Shown: positions 27,049 to 36,402, numbered from the stretch's first letter. The stretch: 64,000 bases of DNA from Mycolicibacterium fluoranthenivorans (GCF_011758805.1 NZ_JAANOW010000001.1:2232001-2296000), one strand, 5' to 3'. Notes: generated by a model not told the origin, from the letters alone. A program made the numbers and translations.

Positions 27049-28326
27049 CTACTTGATCGCCGCGTCGTCGTCACTCTGCTTGATTAGGTGAAGGAACTTC
27101 ACGCCGCCCTGGTTGATGCAGTCCAGCGCCAAGTCACCAACCTGCTGGCAGAAGCGGTCGTCATCGTTGGGACGGACTTCTACAGTGGCTTCGACCGGAA
27201 TGAACCGATGAATCGGCACCGACCCGTTGAACTCGTCAAGACCGTACGCGCCATGGCGATACAGGGTGAGGGGCTCCGCTCCGTGCCACGGCAGTCCGAT
27301 ACGGACTTCGTACTCGACTGCGCCGATTCTTGTGCCGACTGAGCGGATCAGTGCCATGAAGTCCGAAACGGCGGCTTCGATGACCTGTTCGCTGATCTGC
27401 CACGCTTTGTGTGTGGGGCTTTCGCCGTGGGGCACGGGGTTCCTATAGCGGCCTCCTACAACCGCCGCGAGGGTGACCGAGCCGTCGAAATGGACGCTGA
27501 TCCACGACTCGGCGGACCGAACGCTGTCCGTGATCTGTGTGTTTGGTGCGATCCAGCGGCGTAGTCCTGGGCGAGGGTTCTCACGGTCCACAAATTCCAG
27601 TGGGTGTGCGGTGGTGCGCGGGGCGACCGCGAGGGTGTACTTCTCGGCGTCCTTGAAGATGTTTCGGGCTTGCTCTTGAGACCATCGAACGGTCCTCGAA
27701 GCACCACTTTTCGGGTGAGCGACCGCGATGAACCATGCTCGATCGGCGGTGTCGCGGTCGGTCGAAGTCTCGTCGTATAGCTCGTATAGATATGTGGACG
27801 GGTTATGTGCCGCGTCGAATCGAGCACGATACTGCGCAGCGACTTCACGCTCGCGCATCCATACGGTGTCGGCGTTGTTGCGGATTGGCGCTCCGAAGTA
27901 TTCACCGCGATAGATGAGATGCGGACCTTCAGTGCTAGATGGCACCACCACGACAACGGCGCGGTTTCCGTCCTCACCTACCTGGATCACATTGAGTCCG
28001 AACAAAGGTGGGCTAACCGCACTTACAGCGATCTGATGCAGGCTCCGTTCGTGAGCCTCGGAAAGTTCCCCGGTGTCCCTCCGTCCGTTCGCTCTCTTCT
28101 GGTTCTCTGTAACGCCGTAGACGATGACTCCGCCGCCGCTGTTCGCCATAGCGGTGATGTCTTTTGAGAAGTCAGAGTTCTTGAGATCAGCCGCCGCTGG
28201 CAGTTTGGACTTCCAATCGAGATCGTCTGCCTCCTCGATTTCACGTTCAACGGCGGTGTCAAGCAATTCGACTGTGATCGGACCGGGCGGAAATCCCAGA
28301 GCACGGTGCAGGGCAGTGAACATCAT
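27049..28326 (-). CDS. AlbA_2 / Schlafen-like domain protein
   Basis: A 425-residue protein. Residues 30-165 fit the AlbA_2 (PF04326, Schlafen-type) domain: EEADDLDWKSKLP with the acidic E...D.K start, DFSKDITAMANSGGGVIVYGV, and FGAPIRNNADTVWMREREVA near its end. The remaining 250 residues contain no domain I recognise and end in LIKQSDDDAAIK. AlbA_2 proteins bind nucleic acid or nucleotides and are found as regulators and in anti-phage loci; nuclease activity occurs in animal Schlafens. Either of two adjacent ATGs (28326 or 28323) may be the start. It is the last cargo gene before attR. Confidence 0.75.
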   Translation of the reverse strand: MMFTALHRALGFPPGPITVELLDTAVEREIEEADDLDWKSKLPAAADLKNSDFSKDITAMANSGGGVIVYGVTENQKRANGRRDTGELSEAHERSLHQIAVSAVSPPLFGLNVIQVGEDGNRAVVVVVPSSTEGPHLIYRGEYFGAPIRNNADTVWMREREVAAQYRARFDAAHNPSTYLYELYDETSTDRDTADRAWFIAVAHPKSGASRTVRWSQEQARNIFKDAEKYTLAVAPRTTAHPLEFVDRENPRPGLRRWIAPNTQITDSVRSAESWISVHFDGSVTLAAVVGGRYRNPVPHGESPTHKAWQISEQVIEAAVSDFMALIRSVGTRIGAVEYEVRIGLPWHGAEPLTLYRHGAYGLDEFNGSVPIHRFIPVEATVEVRPNDDDRFCQQVGDLALDCINQGGVKFLHLIKQSDDDAAIK

Positions 28327-28376
28327 GATTCAGACGTTAGCCACAAGCCAGGGTCAGAATCGGGATTGCGGAGCGC

Positions 28377-28443
28377 GGCTCGGGTTCGAGCTACGTGATC
28401 GGCAAGGCCGTAGTCACCGAGGACGAGGACTGGGACTTCTAGT
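28377..28443 (+). repeat. right attachment-site copy (attR), truncated nrdF 3' end
   Basis: 67 bases matching 20968-21034 at 60 positions, in the same orientation and with an intact reading frame (GSGSSYVIG through DEDWDF and stop) but no gene upstream. Similarity stops abruptly on the left of GGC 28377. The part right of the 20-bp core is probably the chromosome's original nrdF end, displaced 7.4 kb by the insertion. Confidence 0.85.
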
Positions 28444-28482
28444 CACGCCAGTGGCGGAAGCGATCGGGTCGCGCCGGCACGC

Positions 28483-29115
28483 TCACGTGACCGGGATGGC
28501 GATTTCGTTGCGGCGACGGCACGGCAGGGTCCACGGCGGGTCGTAGAACCAGGCGGTCGCCTCGCCGGCCGGTTCGAAACCGGTCTCGCGCAGGATGTTC
28601 CGCAATTTCTCGGTCTGTTCGGCGACCCTCCGGGTCCCGTAGCCGCCGCTGAACCTGAGGACCGCGTACTTCTCCGGCGCAACCACCACCAGCTCGACAC
28701 GGTCGTCGTCGGGTTCCGGCAGCGTCTCCAGAGTCCACTGCGACGGCATGAAGAAGCGGATGACCCATTCGCCCGCGTCACGGTGCTGGGCGACCGGCGC
28801 CGTCATGGCGATGCTGGTGCCGTTGGCCCGTCCGGTCTGCACCGCCACCGGAGCGGTCATCGAGATGCTCCGACTGCCGTGGTTGGCGCCGAAGATGTAC
28901 TTGGCGAGCCGGCGGAACCCGGTGGACCGGGCTTGCTCCTCGGCAAGCGCGGGCACCCTGGTCTGGGCCGCGATCCGTTCACCGTACTGGCGCACCTGCG
29001 CACCCCGGGCCAGCTCGACGGCGTCGAACCGCGGTTCTTCGAGACCGAACCTGATCCCGGCCACCGAGCCGATGGTCTCCACCAGCTGCTTGGCTACGGT
29101 CTGCACATCGGCCAT
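28483..29115 (-). CDS. SOUL haem-binding family protein
   Basis: A 210-residue protein with the SOUL/HBP pattern: VRQYGERIAAQTRV, GFRRLAKYIFGANHGSRSIS, the conserved MTAPV motif present twice, then VIRFFMPSQWTLETLPEP, AVLRFSGGYG and AWFYDPPWTLPCRRRNEIAI at the C-terminus. SOUL proteins bind haem or tetrapyrroles; the role in mycobacteria is not established. ATG 29115 follows AAGGAG at good spacing, which excludes a longer frame. Confidence 0.87.
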   Translation of the reverse strand: MADVQTVAKQLVETIGSVAGIRFGLEEPRFDAVELARGAQVRQYGERIAAQTRVPALAEEQARSTGFRRLAKYIFGANHGSRSISMTAPVAVQTGRANGTSIAMTAPVAQHRDAGEWVIRFFMPSQWTLETLPEPDDDRVELVVVAPEKYAVLRFSGGYGTRRVAEQTEKLRNILRETGFEPAGEATAWFYDPPWTLPCRRRNEIAIPVT

Positions 29116-29303
29116 GGCAACTCCTTTCCCGGAAAGCGGCTGCCGGCGTCGTCCACCCGACAGATTCCCTAGATATTCGGAGTCGACCGAGGGCCGGATT
29201 GCGTGTCGACGGTGACTGCTGTCGTCACCCGGGGCCCGCACCGGCCGAAATTGTGTTTGTCGTCACTGCCAATCGGGCACTTCTCAGGGAGTTCACGGGT
29301 TCT

Positions 29304-29340
29304 ATTGAAGGTCCTCCTCCATTGGGGGCGGAACCTCAAT
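29304..29340 (+). promoter_or_regulatory. imperfect hairpin in the leader of the 63-aa gene
   Basis: ATTGAAGGTCC (29304-29314) pairs with GGAACCTCAAT (29330-29340) apart from two positions, around a 15-base loop. It ends 36 bases before the ATG at 29377. Could be a leader RNA structure or a DNA site; not matched to a known riboswitch. Confidence 0.3.
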
Positions 29341-29376
29341 GGTGACGGTTGAACGACCGGCACGAGGAGGACAGAC

Positions 29377-29568
29377 ATGGCAATGAACAGAGTCGACACC
29401 AATGTCGTCGAACTCGCGCCCCGCCGCGCCCGCCAGAACATGCGCGCGCTGCTCCAGGCCAAGCGCCGGCACCCGTCCTCGATCGGCAACGTGGCGATGG
29501 CACGTCCGACCCCGGCGCCCGCGCCGGTGTCCGAGCACATCTGCCAGGTGCTGCCGTTCAAGCGCTGA
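29377..29568 (+). CDS. small basic protein of unknown function
   Basis: A 63-residue protein, MAMNRVDTNVVELAPRRARQ, then a basic centre (LLQAKRRHP) and a Pro/Ala stretch with ICQVLPFKR at the end. No signal peptide or membrane segment. A very strong ribosome binding site (GAGGAGG, 29364-29370) and the divergent promoter region shared with the SOUL gene argue that it is real. Its last 11 bases overlap the end of the histidine kinase gene. Function unknown. Confidence 0.65.
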   Translation: MAMNRVDTNVVELAPRRARQNMRALLQAKRRHPSSIGNVAMARPTPAPAPVSEHICQVLPFKR

Positions 29569-31048
29569 GCGGGATCCTCGCGGTGACCGTGGTACCCGTG
29601 CCGACAGGGCTGACCACGCCGAACTCACCGGACAGCGCCTCCACTCGGTCGCGCAGACCCACCAGACCCGACCCGGCGCCCGCCACCGCACCACCGGCCC
29701 CATCGTCGCTCACCGACAGCCGCAGGGTGGTGTCATCGGCGACCACACACACCGTGACCGCCTCGGCGTTCGCGTACTTGGCCGCGTTCGTGAGGGATTC
29801 GGCCACCACGTAGTACGCGGCCACCTCGACCGACTCGGGTAGGCGCCCCGTCACCCGCAGATCGAGTTCGACCGGGACGGGGGACCGGCGCGCCAACGTC
29901 TTGATCGCCGGGGCGAGCCCGCCCTTGGACAGAATGGCCGGATGCAGGCCCCGGGACAGCTCCTGCAAGTCCGCATACAGCCCGGCCAGCCCCTCGATCG
30001 ACGCCGTCAACTGCGCACGCATGGCGCCGTCGGCGCCGGCTTCGATGGCGCGCAGCTGCAGGCTCAGCGCGACGATCCGTTGCTGTGCGCCGTCGTGCAG
30101 GTCCCGCTCGAATCCGCGCCGGGCCTGGTCGGCGGCCGCCACGATGCGGGCCCGCGACGCGGTGAGCTCGGCGCGGGTCTCGGCATTGGCGATCGAGGTG
30201 GACACCAGGTCGGCGAAATCGCGAATATGCGCTTCGGTGTGCTCGGGGATCGCGTGTGCTGCCGGCCAGGCGACGATGAGCGCGCCCCGGATCTCGCCGT
30301 CCACGATCACCGGCGCCCCGGAGCCCGAACGCATCCCGTGGTTGCTGAGTGCGGTGGCCACCTCGCCGGTCGCCGTGCTGTAGTCGTCGATACGGGCCGC
30401 CGCCCCGGCACTGCGGATCCGGGCACTGACATTGTCACCCTGGGTCGAGAACCGTTGTCCGACAGCGAGAATCCCCGAATCGCTGGCAGCGAGCACCACC
30501 GCGTGTTCGTCGGATTCGTAACGCAGCAGCGTGACGTGCTCGGCCCCGAGACTGTGCGCCAACTCGGAGACGGCGACGTCGTACACATCCGAGGAGGCCG
30601 CGCCGCGGGCCACCAGCGTTGCCACCCGACGCAGCGCGGCCTGCTGATCGGCCAGCGCGGAGGCCTCACGGCGGCGTTGTTCGGCCTCCGCGGTACGCAG
30701 GCGCGCCTGTCCGACGAGCACATTGGTCACCAGGGCAAGGGTGAGGAACACGCCGACCGCTGGGGCCAGGGTGTCGCGGCCGTCCAGATGGAAGTAGACG
30801 TAGACCAGTGCGCTGGCCACCGACGTTGCCAGCGCCAGCCCGAACCCCCACCCGGCCGACACCACCAGCACCCCGAGCAGGAACACCGCGCCGAACGCGT
30901 CGTCGGGTGCCACCTTCTTGAGCGCCAGCACCAGCAGCGTCTCGGTCACGATGAAGGCGGCCGCGACGACGATGCCCCAGCCCACGGGCCGGGCGGTCGG
31001 CCGCACGATCATCGCCAGGAGCCGAGTTGACCACGAACGCCAGTTCAC
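29558..31048 (-). CDS. NarL-system sensor histidine kinase (membrane, GAF, HisKA_3)
   Basis: A 496-residue kinase. Four or so membrane helices at about 15-115 resemble DUF4118. A GAF domain follows (LRRVATLVARGAASSDVYDV to about residue 300), then a HisKA_3 dimerisation/phosphoacceptor box ERDLHDGAQQRIVALSL, with the His in LHDG, and an HATPase domain with AESLTNAAKYANA and DDGAGG. GTG 31048 is used; GTG 31075 with GGAAAGG upstream is an alternative. The output partner is most likely the LuxR-type response regulator at 31493-32143. Confidence 0.83.
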   Translation of the reverse strand: MNWRSWSTRLLAMIVRPTARPVGWGIVVAAAFIVTETLLVLALKKVAPDDAFGAVFLLGVLVVSAGWGFGLALATSVASALVYVYFHLDGRDTLAPAVGVFLTLALVTNVLVGQARLRTAEAEQRRREASALADQQAALRRVATLVARGAASSDVYDVAVSELAHSLGAEHVTLLRYESDEHAVVLAASDSGILAVGQRFSTQGDNVSARIRSAGAAARIDDYSTATGEVATALSNHGMRSGSGAPVIVDGEIRGALIVAWPAAHAIPEHTEAHIRDFADLVSTSIANAETRAELTASRARIVAAADQARRGFERDLHDGAQQRIVALSLQLRAIEAGADGAMRAQLTASIEGLAGLYADLQELSRGLHPAILSKGGLAPAIKTLARRSPVPVELDLRVTGRLPESVEVAAYYVVAESLTNAAKYANAEAVTVCVVADDTTLRLSVSDDGAGGAVAGAGSGLVGLRDRVEALSGEFGVVSPVGTGTTVTARIPLSA

Positions 31049-31133
31049 CCCGCAGATGTTATTGCGGATGTTCACAGAAACCTTTCCGGCTAGCGGTAAT
31101 GCCCGCGGACCCCGATCCTGCCAAGCTCGAGTC

Positions 31134-31490
31134 ATGTCCGGTTCCCACGTCGTGCGCGCGTTGATCGTCGATGACAGCGCCGCCTTCCGCGATGCGGCGA
31201 CCACGATGCTGGCTCACGGCGGAATCACCGTGGTCGGCACCGCCACCGACGGTGCCGGCGCACTCGACGCCAGCCGTGCACTGCGGCCCGATGTCGCACT
31301 GGTGGATGTGGACCTCGGCGCCGACAGCGGCTTCGACGTGGCCGAGCAACTCACCGACGTCCCGGTGATCCTCATCTCCACCCACGACGAGCAGGACTTC
31401 GCCGAGATGATCGCGACCAGTTCGGCCCGCGGGTTCCTGCCGAAGTTCGCGTTGTCGCCCGACGCGATCCGCGGCCTGCTGGTCCGCTGA
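31134..31490 (+). CDS. stand-alone receiver-domain response regulator
   Basis: A 118-residue CheY-like receiver with no output domain. The acidic pocket is IVDDS (D13, D14), phospho-acceptor D58 in ALVDVDLG, switch Thr/Ser in ILISTHDE, and Lys in FLPKFALS. It lies between, and divergent or convergent to, the histidine kinase and the LuxR-type regulator. It could act as a phosphate sink or protein-level switch for that kinase, which is inference from position. Confidence 0.8.
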   Translation: MSGSHVVRALIVDDSAAFRDAATTMLAHGGITVVGTATDGAGALDASRALRPDVALVDVDLGADSGFDVAEQLTDVPVILISTHDEQDFAEMIATSSARGFLPKFALSPDAIRGLLVR

Positions 31491-31492
31491 GC

Positions 31493-32143
31493 TCAGAGCG
31501 AGTCGAGGTAGACGATCACCGCGCGCACCCGCCGGTGATCGTCCCCGGTCTCCGGCAGGTCCAGTTTGGTCAGGATGCTGCGCACGTGCTTTTCCACCGT
31601 GCCCTCGGTCACCCACAGCCGCCGGCCGATACCCGCATTGGACAGGCCCTCGGCCATCAGGGACAGCACCTCGCGTTCGCGGGCGCTGAGGGCGGCCAGC
31701 GGATCATTGCGTCGCCGGGCCGACACCAGCTCGGTGACCAGAGCCGGATCGATGACTGAGGCCCCCGCGGTCACCCGGTTCAGGGTGTCGACGAAATCCT
31801 CGACATCGGTGACACGGGTCTTGAGCAGATAGCCGATGGCGCGGCCACCGGCGAGCAGCTCGGTGGCGTGTTCGACGTCGATGTGCGCCGAGAGCACCAC
31901 GATCCCGGTGTCGGGGAATTCGGCGCGGATGGTGCGCGCGGCGTCGAGCCCCTCGGTGCTGTGCGCGGGTGGCATCCGGATATCGGTGAGCACCAGGTCG
32001 GGCCCGTGTTCACGCACCGCGGCGAGCAGCGTTTCCGCGTCGCCGGCCTGCCCGGCCACCTCGAAACCCGACCGCTGCAAGAGACTGGCGAGCCCCTCGC
32101 GCAGCAACACGTCATCGTCTGCGATGACAACTCGTATAGCCAC
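31493..32143 (-). CDS. NarL/FixJ-family response regulator
   Basis: A 216-residue regulator. The receiver has IADDD at residues 7-11, phospho-acceptor D54 in VLTDIRMPP, LSAHID and Lys in YLLKTRVTD. A LuxR-type HTH follows: LSAREREVLSLMAEGLSNAG, then VTEGTVEKHVRSILTKLDL. GTG 32143 lies about eight bases after GGAAAGG; GTG 32149 is also possible. Cognate kinase probably the one at 29558-31048. Confidence 0.85.
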   Translation of the reverse strand: MAIRVVIADDDVLLREGLASLLQRSGFEVAGQAGDAETLLAAVREHGPDLVLTDIRMPPAHSTEGLDAARTIRAEFPDTGIVVLSAHIDVEHATELLAGGRAIGYLLKTRVTDVEDFVDTLNRVTAGASVIDPALVTELVSARRRNDPLAALSAREREVLSLMAEGLSNAGIGRRLWVTEGTVEKHVRSILTKLDLPETGDDHRRVRAVIVYLDSL

Positions 32144-32351
32144 CCGCACGCCCTTTCCAGGTGCTGCCGTTGCAGCCGCGACATTCTCGCATCTTGCCGC
32201 GCGCGCGTCAGGGCGCGCGCCCGATATGGGGGCTGGCCCTACCCGGCCGGTACGGCGAGCGCTCCCGCCATGTTGGCAGCCAGCACCGCAGACGCCGCGG
32301 CGAGGGAGGAGGAAAGTGAACTCGTCGAAATCAGTCACCGAGGAGATCGCC

Positions 32352-33401
32352 ATGACCACATCACTGAGCCGCAGCGCGCACACCTTGTCTCTGCTCGACG
32401 GCGAGATCGTCGAAGAGAACGAGCTGGGCTCCATGCGCCGCGTCACCGCCGACAACCTGCCCATCCTGAACCGACTGTCCATCAAGCGGGTGGTGTTGAA
32501 CCCGGGCGCCATGCGCACACCGCACTGGCACGCCAACGCCAATGAGCTGACCTACTGCGTGTCCGGTACGGCTCTGGTCTCGGTGCTCGACAACTACAGC
32601 GAGTTCTCCAGCTTCGTCATCACCGCGGGGCAGATGTTCCACATCGACTCCGGCTCGCTGCACCACATCGAAAACATCGGCGACGAGCCGGCCGAATTCA
32701 TCATCGCCTTCCGCAACGAACGCCCCGAGGACTTCGGGCTCGGTGCAACGTTCGGCGCCTTCACCGATGCCGTGCTGGGCAACACCTATGACCTGCCGTC
32801 CTCCGATATGGCCACGATCCGGCGTGACACCTCGCGCACGGATCACAGACTCGCCGCCCGGATCGGCGATCCGGAGATTCCGTCCGGCGCCTACTTCAAA
32901 GATCCGCACAAGTTCGATATCGAGGGCCAGCCCGCCGGGTTGACCTACGCCTACGGCAACGCGCGATTCGCCCGGGACCAGTACTGGCCCGCGCTGAAGG
33001 ACATCTCGATGTACTCGCTGCGGGTGGCCGAGGACGGGATGCGTGAACCGCACTGGCACCCCGCGACCGCCGAGATGGGCTATGTGCAGCACGGCGACGC
33101 GCGCATGACGATCATGAATCCCGATGGGACGCTGGACACCTGGAACATGACGACAGGGGACATGTACTTCATCCCGCGCGCCTACCCGCACCACATCGAG
33201 AACATCGGCACCGATGACTGGCACTTCCTGATCTTCTTCGACCAGCCGTTCCCCGCGGATATCGGCTACCGCGCCTCGGCGAGTGCGTATTCCCGGGAAG
33301 TGCTGGCCGCGACGTTCAACACCCACATCGACGACCTGCCGAATTTCCCGTTCACCCCAGGCGATCCGCTGATCGTCCGCAAGAGCAACCCCGTGGACTG
33401 A
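32352..33401 (+). CDS. bicupin, oxalate-decarboxylase-like
   Basis: A 349-residue protein with two cupin barrels. Metal-binding sets: PHWHANANELTY with HHIENIG (first), and PHWHPATAEMGYVQHG with HHIENIG (second). This H-x-H-x(4-5)-E...H arrangement in both halves is that of the oxalate decarboxylase/oxidase bicupins (Mn-dependent). The exact reaction cannot be proven from sequence. ATG 32352 follows GAGGAG; an in-frame GTG at 32316 also has a strong GGAGGAGG site and would add 12 residues. No signal peptide, so cytosolic. Confidence 0.8.
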   Translation: MTTSLSRSAHTLSLLDGEIVEENELGSMRRVTADNLPILNRLSIKRVVLNPGAMRTPHWHANANELTYCVSGTALVSVLDNYSEFSSFVITAGQMFHIDSGSLHHIENIGDEPAEFIIAFRNERPEDFGLGATFGAFTDAVLGNTYDLPSSDMATIRRDTSRTDHRLAARIGDPEIPSGAYFKDPHKFDIEGQPAGLTYAYGNARFARDQYWPALKDISMYSLRVAEDGMREPHWHPATAEMGYVQHGDARMTIMNPDGTLDTWNMTTGDMYFIPRAYPHHIENIGTDDWHFLIFFDQPFPADIGYRASASAYSREVLAATFNTHIDDLPNFPFTPGDPLIVRKSNPVD

Positions 33402-33447
33402 TCGGTGCGGGGCATCGGATGAACCCGCGGTGAATGACGGGAGAACT

Positions 33448-33834
33448 ATGTCATCGGTGGTAGCGCATATCGGCTGGACCCGAGAAACTGGTCGCGTGAC
33501 CACCTCGACTTCGCTCGTCGCCCGAATTCTGGACTGGCTGCGCGCCGGTTACCCCGAGGGCGTACCCGGTGCCGACCGGGTGCCGCTGCTGGCGCTGCTG
33601 CGTAACACTCCACTGACCGAGGATCAGGTCAAGGAGGTGGTGGCCCACATCACCGCCACCGATTCGTCCGCGCTGACCGACGGCGAGATCGACAAGGACG
33701 AGATCGAGGCGTTCATCGCCGAGGTCACCCATCACGACGCGGGCCCGGAGAACGTGCGCCGGGTGGCGGCCAAGCTCGCCGCGGCCGGCTGGCCGTTGTC
33801 GGGAGTCGAGGGGCTCGAGGAGACCGAGAACTAA
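33448..33834 (+). CDS. DUF3349 family protein
   Basis: A 128-residue protein whose core LVARILDWLRAGYPEGVPGADRVPLLALLR is the DUF3349 signature. It continues with TEDQVKEVVAHI and an acidic helical region. Position before adhC matches Rv3046c, a family whose function is unknown. ATG 33448 follows GGGAG; GTG 33496, just before the domain, is an alternative. The stop shares bases with the stop of the convergent P450 gene. Confidence 0.75.
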   Translation: MSSVVAHIGWTRETGRVTTSTSLVARILDWLRAGYPEGVPGADRVPLLALLRNTPLTEDQVKEVVAHITATDSSALTDGEIDKDEIEAFIAEVTHHDAGPENVRRVAAKLAAAGWPLSGVEGLEETEN

Positions 33835-35141
33835 GAGTCAATCGCGCGGGCCGTGACCCGGCCCCCGCGGTGCGGGGTCAGCACGACGTGCTTGACGCGT
33901 TGGCGTTCGCCCGGCTCGTCGGTGGTTTCCCAGTCGACGCGCCGTAGCACCTCGCGGAGCACGACGCGCATCTCCGTCAGGGCGAACGTGGCACCGAGGC
34001 AGCGCCGGTTACCGCCGCCGAACGGCAGCCAGTCGGTGGGACCAGGCGTGGTACCGACCATCCGATCCGGGTCGAAACGGCCGGGGTCCGGATAGCGCGC
34101 CGCGTCCGCGTGCGCCAGCCCGATACCGGGCGCCACCATGACACCCGCGGGCAGGCGGTAGCCGGCGATATCGACCGGTTCGGTGAGCACCCGGCCGACG
34201 TCGAAGACGACCGGCCGGATGCGCAGCGTTTCCTTGGCCACCGCATCCAGATAGTCGTCGTCGCCGGTCTCGGCGGCGTTGGTGGCCTTGGCCAGGATCT
34301 CGGGGTGGCGGGTGAGCCGCTCCAACGCCCACGAGAGTGCAGTGGCGGTCGTATCGTGGCCGGCCAGGAGCAAGGTCATCAGCTGGTCGCGCAGTTCACG
34401 GTCGGTCATCGCACGACCGTCCTCGCCGGCCGCGCGGATCAGCATCGCGAGCGCGTCGGTACGGTCGGCCAGCGCCGGATCGGCGCGCCGCTCGGCGATC
34501 TCGGCGTAGAGCAGCCGGTCGGCCGCGGCGATCCGGTCCCGCACACCGCGCCACGGCCTGCGCTGCAGCAGACGGCTGTCGGCGATCGACAGGCTCTCGA
34601 CGGTGTTGAGGTTCAGCAGGCGCGGCAGCACCGTGCGCAGCTGGGCGAGCCGGGCCGGGTCACTGGCGCCGATCACCGTACGCAGGATGACCTCGAGGGT
34701 GATCGCCGACATCCGCGGCGCCACCGCGAAACTCCGTCCCACCGGCCACCCGGTGATGGCTTCGGCGGCGATCTCGGCCATCGCGGCGGCCTGGCGGTCG
34801 ACGGCCGCGCGGGTGAACGGGGCCATCATCAGGCGGCGCCGGTCGGCGTGTACCTCGTCGTCGATGACGAGCACGGAGCTGTCACCGAGGAGCCCGCTGA
34901 GCATCGAATTCGCTTCGCCCGCATGGAAAATGTGCGGGCTGCCGGCGAACACCGCCTTCATGTCGGCGGAGTCGGCCAGGTACACGATCGTGCCCAGTGA
35001 GGACACCCGCAGCGTGAACGCGGCACCGTAGCGCCGGTGACATGCCGCCACGAACCGTGGCCAGTACCGCGCCAACAGGGCCGCCTGGACCGCCCGGGGA
35101 AGAGGAGGCCCGGGCGGCAGGGCGGCGGTGATGCCGGTCAC
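33831..35141 (-). CDS. cytochrome P450
   Basis: A 436-residue P450 with no membrane anchor, as usual in bacteria. It has an I-helix oxygen-activation motif AGHDTTAT, a K-helix ExxR in KETLRIRP, PERF-region FDPDR, and haem loop FGGGNRRCLG with the thiolate at about C381. It would hydroxylate a lipid or sterol-like substrate using ferredoxin partners not encoded nearby. Closest in feel to the CYP138/CYP135 mycobacterial group, but the subfamily is not certain. GTG 35141 is used because the frame is closed or unconvincing upstream. Confidence 0.88.
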   Translation of the reverse strand: MTGITAALPPGPPLPRAVQAALLARYWPRFVAACHRRYGAAFTLRVSSLGTIVYLADSADMKAVFAGSPHIFHAGEANSMLSGLLGDSSVLVIDDEVHADRRRLMMAPFTRAAVDRQAAAMAEIAAEAITGWPVGRSFAVAPRMSAITLEVILRTVIGASDPARLAQLRTVLPRLLNLNTVESLSIADSRLLQRRPWRGVRDRIAAADRLLYAEIAERRADPALADRTDALAMLIRAAGEDGRAMTDRELRDQLMTLLLAGHDTTATALSWALERLTRHPEILAKATNAAETGDDDYLDAVAKETLRIRPVVFDVGRVLTEPVDIAGYRLPAGVMVAPGIGLAHADAARYPDPGRFDPDRMVGTTPGPTDWLPFGGGNRRCLGATFALTEMRVVLREVLRRVDWETTDEPGERQRVKHVVLTPHRGGRVTARAIDS

Positions 35142-35223
35142 ACGGCCATGGTAACGCCGTGGACGGGGCTCGTTCGCCGGCGGATTCGCCCCGGAGCGGC
35201 CAAGCTCCGGGGCGGGCGCGCGA

Positions 35224-36273
35224 CTAGATGGTGGACGCGTCGATGACGAAGCGGTAGCGCACGTCGGAGGACAGCACCCGCTCGTAGGCCTCGTTGACGT
35301 AGGACGCGTCGACGACCTCGATCTCCGGGGTGACGTCATGCTCGGCGCAGAAGTCGAGCATCTCCTGGGTCTCGGGGATGCCGCCGATCATCGATCCCGA
35401 GATGCTGCGACGTCCACCGGCCAACGGGAACGCCGGAACCTCCAGCGGGTGCTCCGGGATGCCCAGCTCGACGAGGGTGCCGTCCACCTTGAGCAGGCCC
35501 AGGTAGTCGCCCATGCCCAGGTTGGCCGACACGGTGTTGAGGATGAGGTCGAACGTGCCGGCCAGCTTGGTGAAGGTGTCCGGGTCCGAGGTGGCGTAGT
35601 ACTCGTCGGCACCCAGGCGCAGACCGTCTTCCATCTTCTTGAGCGACTGGCTCAGCACGGTGACGTGCGCGCCCATGGCGTGGGCCAACTTGACGCCCAT
35701 GTGACCCAGGCCGCCCAGACCGATCACGGCCACCTGCTTGCCCGGGCCCGCGTTCCAGTGCCGCAGCGGGGAGAACAGGGTGATGCCGGCGCACAGCAGG
35801 GGAGCGGCCTTGTCCAGCGGGAGCGAATCCGGGATGCCCAGGACGTAGTTCTCATCGACGACGATGGCGGTGCTGTAGCCGCCGTAGGTGGGGCTGCCGT
35901 CACGCTCGGTGGAGTTGTAGGTGCCGTGCATGCCGTACTCGCCGGTGCAGTACTGCTGCAGACCGGCCTTGCAGTTGTCGCATTCGCGGCACGAGTCGAT
36001 GAAGCAGCCGACGCCGACGTGATCGCCGACCTTGTACTTGGTGACCTCGGAGCCGACCTCGGTGACGATGCCGGCGATCTCGTGTCCCGGTACCACCGGG
36101 TAGTTGGGGGTGCCCCATTCGGCTTTCACGGTGTGGATATCGCTGTGACAGATACCCGCGAACTTGATGTCGAAGGCCACATCGTGCGGGCCGACGGCGC
36201 GGCGCTCGATGGTGGTCTTGGTCAGATGGCCGGACGCCTCGTTGGCGGCGTAGGCGGAAACGGTGGTGGTCAT
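35224..36273 (-). CDS. adhC: NADP-dependent zinc alcohol dehydrogenase
   Basis: A 349-residue MDR-family cinnamyl/alcohol dehydrogenase. Catalytic zinc ligands are C42 (ICHSD) and H64-E65 (VPGHE), with a third Cys in LLCAGIT. Structural zinc cysteines are C95, C98, C101 and C109, and the cofactor motif is [14 protein letters not shown]. Full length, and synteny fits Rv3045. It interconverts aldehydes and alcohols in the cytosol. The upstream 174 bp are dense with inverted repeats that may regulate it. Confidence 0.92.
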   Translation of the reverse strand: MTTTVSAYAANEASGHLTKTTIERRAVGPHDVAFDIKFAGICHSDIHTVKAEWGTPNYPVVPGHEIAGIVTEVGSEVTKYKVGDHVGVGCFIDSCRECDNCKAGLQQYCTGEYGMHGTYNSTERDGSPTYGGYSTAIVVDENYVLGIPDSLPLDKAAPLLCAGITLFSPLRHWNAGPGKQVAVIGLGGLGHMGVKLAHAMGAHVTVLSQSLKKMEDGLRLGADEYYATSDPDTFTKLAGTFDLILNTVSANLGMGDYLGLLKVDGTLVELGIPEHPLEVPAFPLAGGRRSISGSMIGGIPETQEMLDFCAEHDVTPEIEVVDASYVNEAYERVLSSDVRYRFVIDASTI

Positions 36274-36381
36274 GGTGTGGTGATCCTCTTCTTCTTCGAC
36301 ATGCCTCTTTGAGTGCGCATCACGTGCCTTCGCTCAACGCTAGCGAAGGTGACCGAGCACGGCTCGGTGACGGGCGCGACT

Positions 36382-36402
36382 TTGCACCGCCGGTCGGTGC
36401 AA
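36382..36402. promoter_or_regulatory. inverted repeat TTGCACCG-N5-CGGTGCAA upstream of adhC
   Basis: Perfect 8-bp arms about 110 bases before the adhC ATG. Two further perfect 7-bp inverted repeats, CCTTCGC-N9-GCGAAGG (36327-36349) and ACCGAGC-N3-GCTCGGT (36352-36368), lie between it and adhC. Candidate operator region. Confidence 0.4.
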
